NCBI GenBank assembly: GCA_950073955.1
Contig: CATMRH010000005.1
Location: 1 to 23,525, forward strand
Length of the DNA: 23,525 bases
Source: an uncultured archaeon
GTDB taxonomy: Archaea; Thermoproteota; Nitrososphaeria; Nitrososphaerales; Nitrosopumilaceae
Reading direction: 5' to 3'
Under the pieces are notes generated by a model. It was not told the DNA's origin. It saw only the letters and a program-made list of their open reading frames with translations, and ran no database searches. Positions 22,611 to 23,525 of this stretch are shown piece by piece. Numbering within the stretch: the first letter of the stretch is position 1; every line of letters begins with the position of its first letter. The translations under genes and the position numbers were made by a program.

Positions 22611-22760
22611 ATGGTAGATCAAGCATGTGGCTGTGAAGCAGATAGCGGCGATCCTGATTACTCGTGTGATTGTGCAATGCAAGGTCATTGTATTTGTAGT
22701 GCAGATTGCAAATGTGCAACCGACGTTTGTAAAGAAGCTGTCGGACAATTATCAGCATAA
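22611..22760 (+). CDS. Metallothionein-like cysteine-rich small protein
   Basis: A 49-residue protein with nine cysteines (C6, C8, C19, C21, C27, C29, C33, C35, C40), eight of them in four C-x-C pairs (C-G-C, C-D-C, C-I-C, C-K-C), plus H26. There is one aromatic residue only (Y17). This is the composition of metallothioneins, which bind Cu(I), Zn(II) or Cd(II) in thiolate clusters. The frame is ATG to TAA, with a TATA box at the right distance and no other gene on either strand. It converges on another small CxC protein. A copper-buffering role would make sense in a copper-dependent ammonia oxidiser, but this is inference. I know no exact family name. Confidence 0.8.
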   Translation: MVDQACGCEADSGDPDYSCDCAMQGHCICSADCKCATDVCKEAVGQLSA

Positions 22761-22795
22761 GACAACTAATTACAATCTCATTTTTATTTTTTAAA
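22761..22795. terminator. T/A-rich spacer between two convergent small genes
   Basis: The 35-base spacer contains CATTTTTATTTTTTAAA (about 22779-22795), T-rich on the plus strand and ending in a short A-run. It could terminate the metallothionein-like transcript; for the opposite gene there is only a short T-run. By-eye call. Confidence 0.35.
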
Positions 22796-22963
22796 CTAAT
22801 CTTCTTCTTCCTCAAAGCCCCAAGATTTCACTAATTCTTTTTGGAACTTGTCAGCTTGTTTTCCGTCTAGTGCAAATCCACAGTTCTTGTGCGTTGGAAC
22901 TACAGTCATTCCATCCATTTTGAACTCTACTTCATACAAGTGAACTTTTGGGCATTCACACAT
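22796..22963 (-). CDS. Small CxC protein of unknown function
   Basis: A 55-residue protein starting M-C-E-C-P-K-V-H-L-Y, with C2, C4, H8, then V-P-T-H-K-N-C-G-F (H25, C28) and an acidic end E-E-E-E-D. The C-x-C, histidine and third cysteine make a plausible metal site. I do not recognise the family. The ATG is supported by an AATATAG box on the minus strand (about 22988-22994), about 28 bases upstream. It converges tail to tail with the metallothionein-like gene. It is too short and too cysteine-poor to be a classical metallothionein. Confidence 0.7.
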   Translation of the reverse strand: MCECPKVHLYEVEFKMDGMTVVPTHKNCGFALDGKQADKFQKELVKSWGFEEEED

Positions 22964-23083
22964 TTCTGAGTTTAAGTAAATTTTCCTCTATATTTGCTTA
23001 TTTGAATAACATATCGTTATCCATTTTTCTCATTTTTTACAAATCTGAATAACGTTTAACTAGGATATTTCGTAATTATTCTC

Positions 23084-23525
23084 GTGAATCAATTTATTAT
23101 TATATTTATGTTCTTGACTATTGTCTCTATTTTTGGGTTTTCAAATCTCTCTTATGGTCAGGGCGTTGATACGGCAGGTGGTGTTGATGTTGATGGTACA
23201 TGGTATTTGGGTGAAGGTCTCAAAGCAGGAGATTATTTTGAGTATTCTTTGTGTGAAATAGATCTTAATGACTGTTCACCTATTAAATTTAAAATGTGGG
23301 TCAAGGGAATCATACCATATGAAACTGAAACATTGTGGGATGTAGAAGTTGTAATCATTGATGGCAATAAAATAATCAAAGGCTCAATGGGTCTTGGTAC
23401 AACTACTCCTGAACCTATTACATTTGATGATGATCTTTTTCATTATGCTATTGCATACAAGTCTTCCATATCTTGGTTATCTGCTTTTGCTACCGCACAT
23501 GAAGGTGATCGAATTCATGGGCCAC
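23084..23525 (+). CDS. Secreted protein of unknown function (partial, cut by window end)
   Basis: The first 147 residues of a longer frame, open to the window edge. It has a signal peptide: a hydrophobic stretch F-I-I-I-F-M-F-L-T-I-V-S-I-F-G-F (about residues 4-19), with likely cleavage near S-Y-G-Q-G (about 23-27). After it come G-T-W-Y-L-G-E-G-L-K-A-G-D-Y-F-E-Y-S-L-C and two cysteines (about residues 57 and 64) that could form a disulfide outside the cell. I recall similar G-L/V-K-A-G-D-Y-F-x-Y-S-L-C modules in secreted proteins of ammonia-oxidising archaea but know no function. The GTG start is supported by a GTTTAAC box (23054-23060) about 27 bases upstream; ATG 23108 would cut the signal peptide. 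Confidence 0.75.
   Translation, partial: MNQFIIIFMFLTIVSIFGFSNLSYGQGVDTAGGVDVDGTWYLGEGLKAGDYFEYSLCEIDLNDCSPIKFKMWVKGIIPYETETLWDVEVVIIDGNKIIKGSMGLGTTTPEPITFDDDLFHYAIAYKSSISWLSAFATAHEGDRIHGP

Overview
The window looks like a piece of an AT-rich genome of an ammonia-oxidising archaeon (Nitrososphaerota/Thaumarchaeota), most like the marine Nitrosopumilaceae. The reasons are archaeal informational genes (RNA polymerase subunit D, L18e, L37Ae, L10e, SBDS, exosome Rrp4/Rrp41/Rrp42, Pcc1, prefoldin beta, Nob1, EndA, a short crenarchaeal-type XPF), a Sulfolobus-like CxxD ferredoxin domain, and TATA-like boxes about 25-30 bases upstream of many start codons, as in leaderless archaeal transcripts. The assignment is inferred from protein content only. 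No mobile element, CRISPR array or prophage was seen.

Layout. 1-1984 (minus strand): rpoD, then rpl18e-rpl13-rps9, with the possible first codons of another gene at the left edge. 2045-5822 (plus): a tightly packed ribosome and RNA-processing operon, SBDS-rrp4-rrp41-rrp42-rpl37ae-pcc1, followed by prefoldin beta. 5876-7878: XPF nuclease (plus) converging on nob1 and NAD kinase (minus). 7967-10106 (plus): a two-domain rhodanese, a small unknown protein, and a large fusion ferredoxin. 10161-13624: a membrane glycosyltransferase of family 2 tail-to-tail with a long coiled-coil protein. 13625-14053: a regulatory-looking gap with two perfect inverted repeats and a tiny CxxC...HxxxH protein. 14054-15824: Kef-type antiporter plus a coupled unknown gene, then tRNA-Gly(GCC). 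15943-18022: small unknown, L10e, tRNA-splicing endonuclease homologue, and an orphan PLD-like protein.

18112-21387: a ureohydrolase overlapping a delta-1-pyrroline-5-carboxylate dehydrogenase, convergent with proline dehydrogenase. Together they could turn arginine or proline into glutamate. 21494-21568: tRNA-Glu(CTC). 21673-23525: a conserved-looking unknown protein, a 49-residue metallothionein-like protein converging on a second small CxC protein, and the start of a secreted protein cut by the window edge.

Most genes are housekeeping. The items most worth a second look are the metallothionein-like gene and its small neighbour, the tiny zinc-finger-like gene with a palindrome abutting its start codon, the 26-base palindrome on the antiporter promoter, the ferredoxin fusion that has lost the zinc site of its Sulfolobus relatives, and three enzymes with unusual active sites (EndA, the ureohydrolase, the PLD-like protein).
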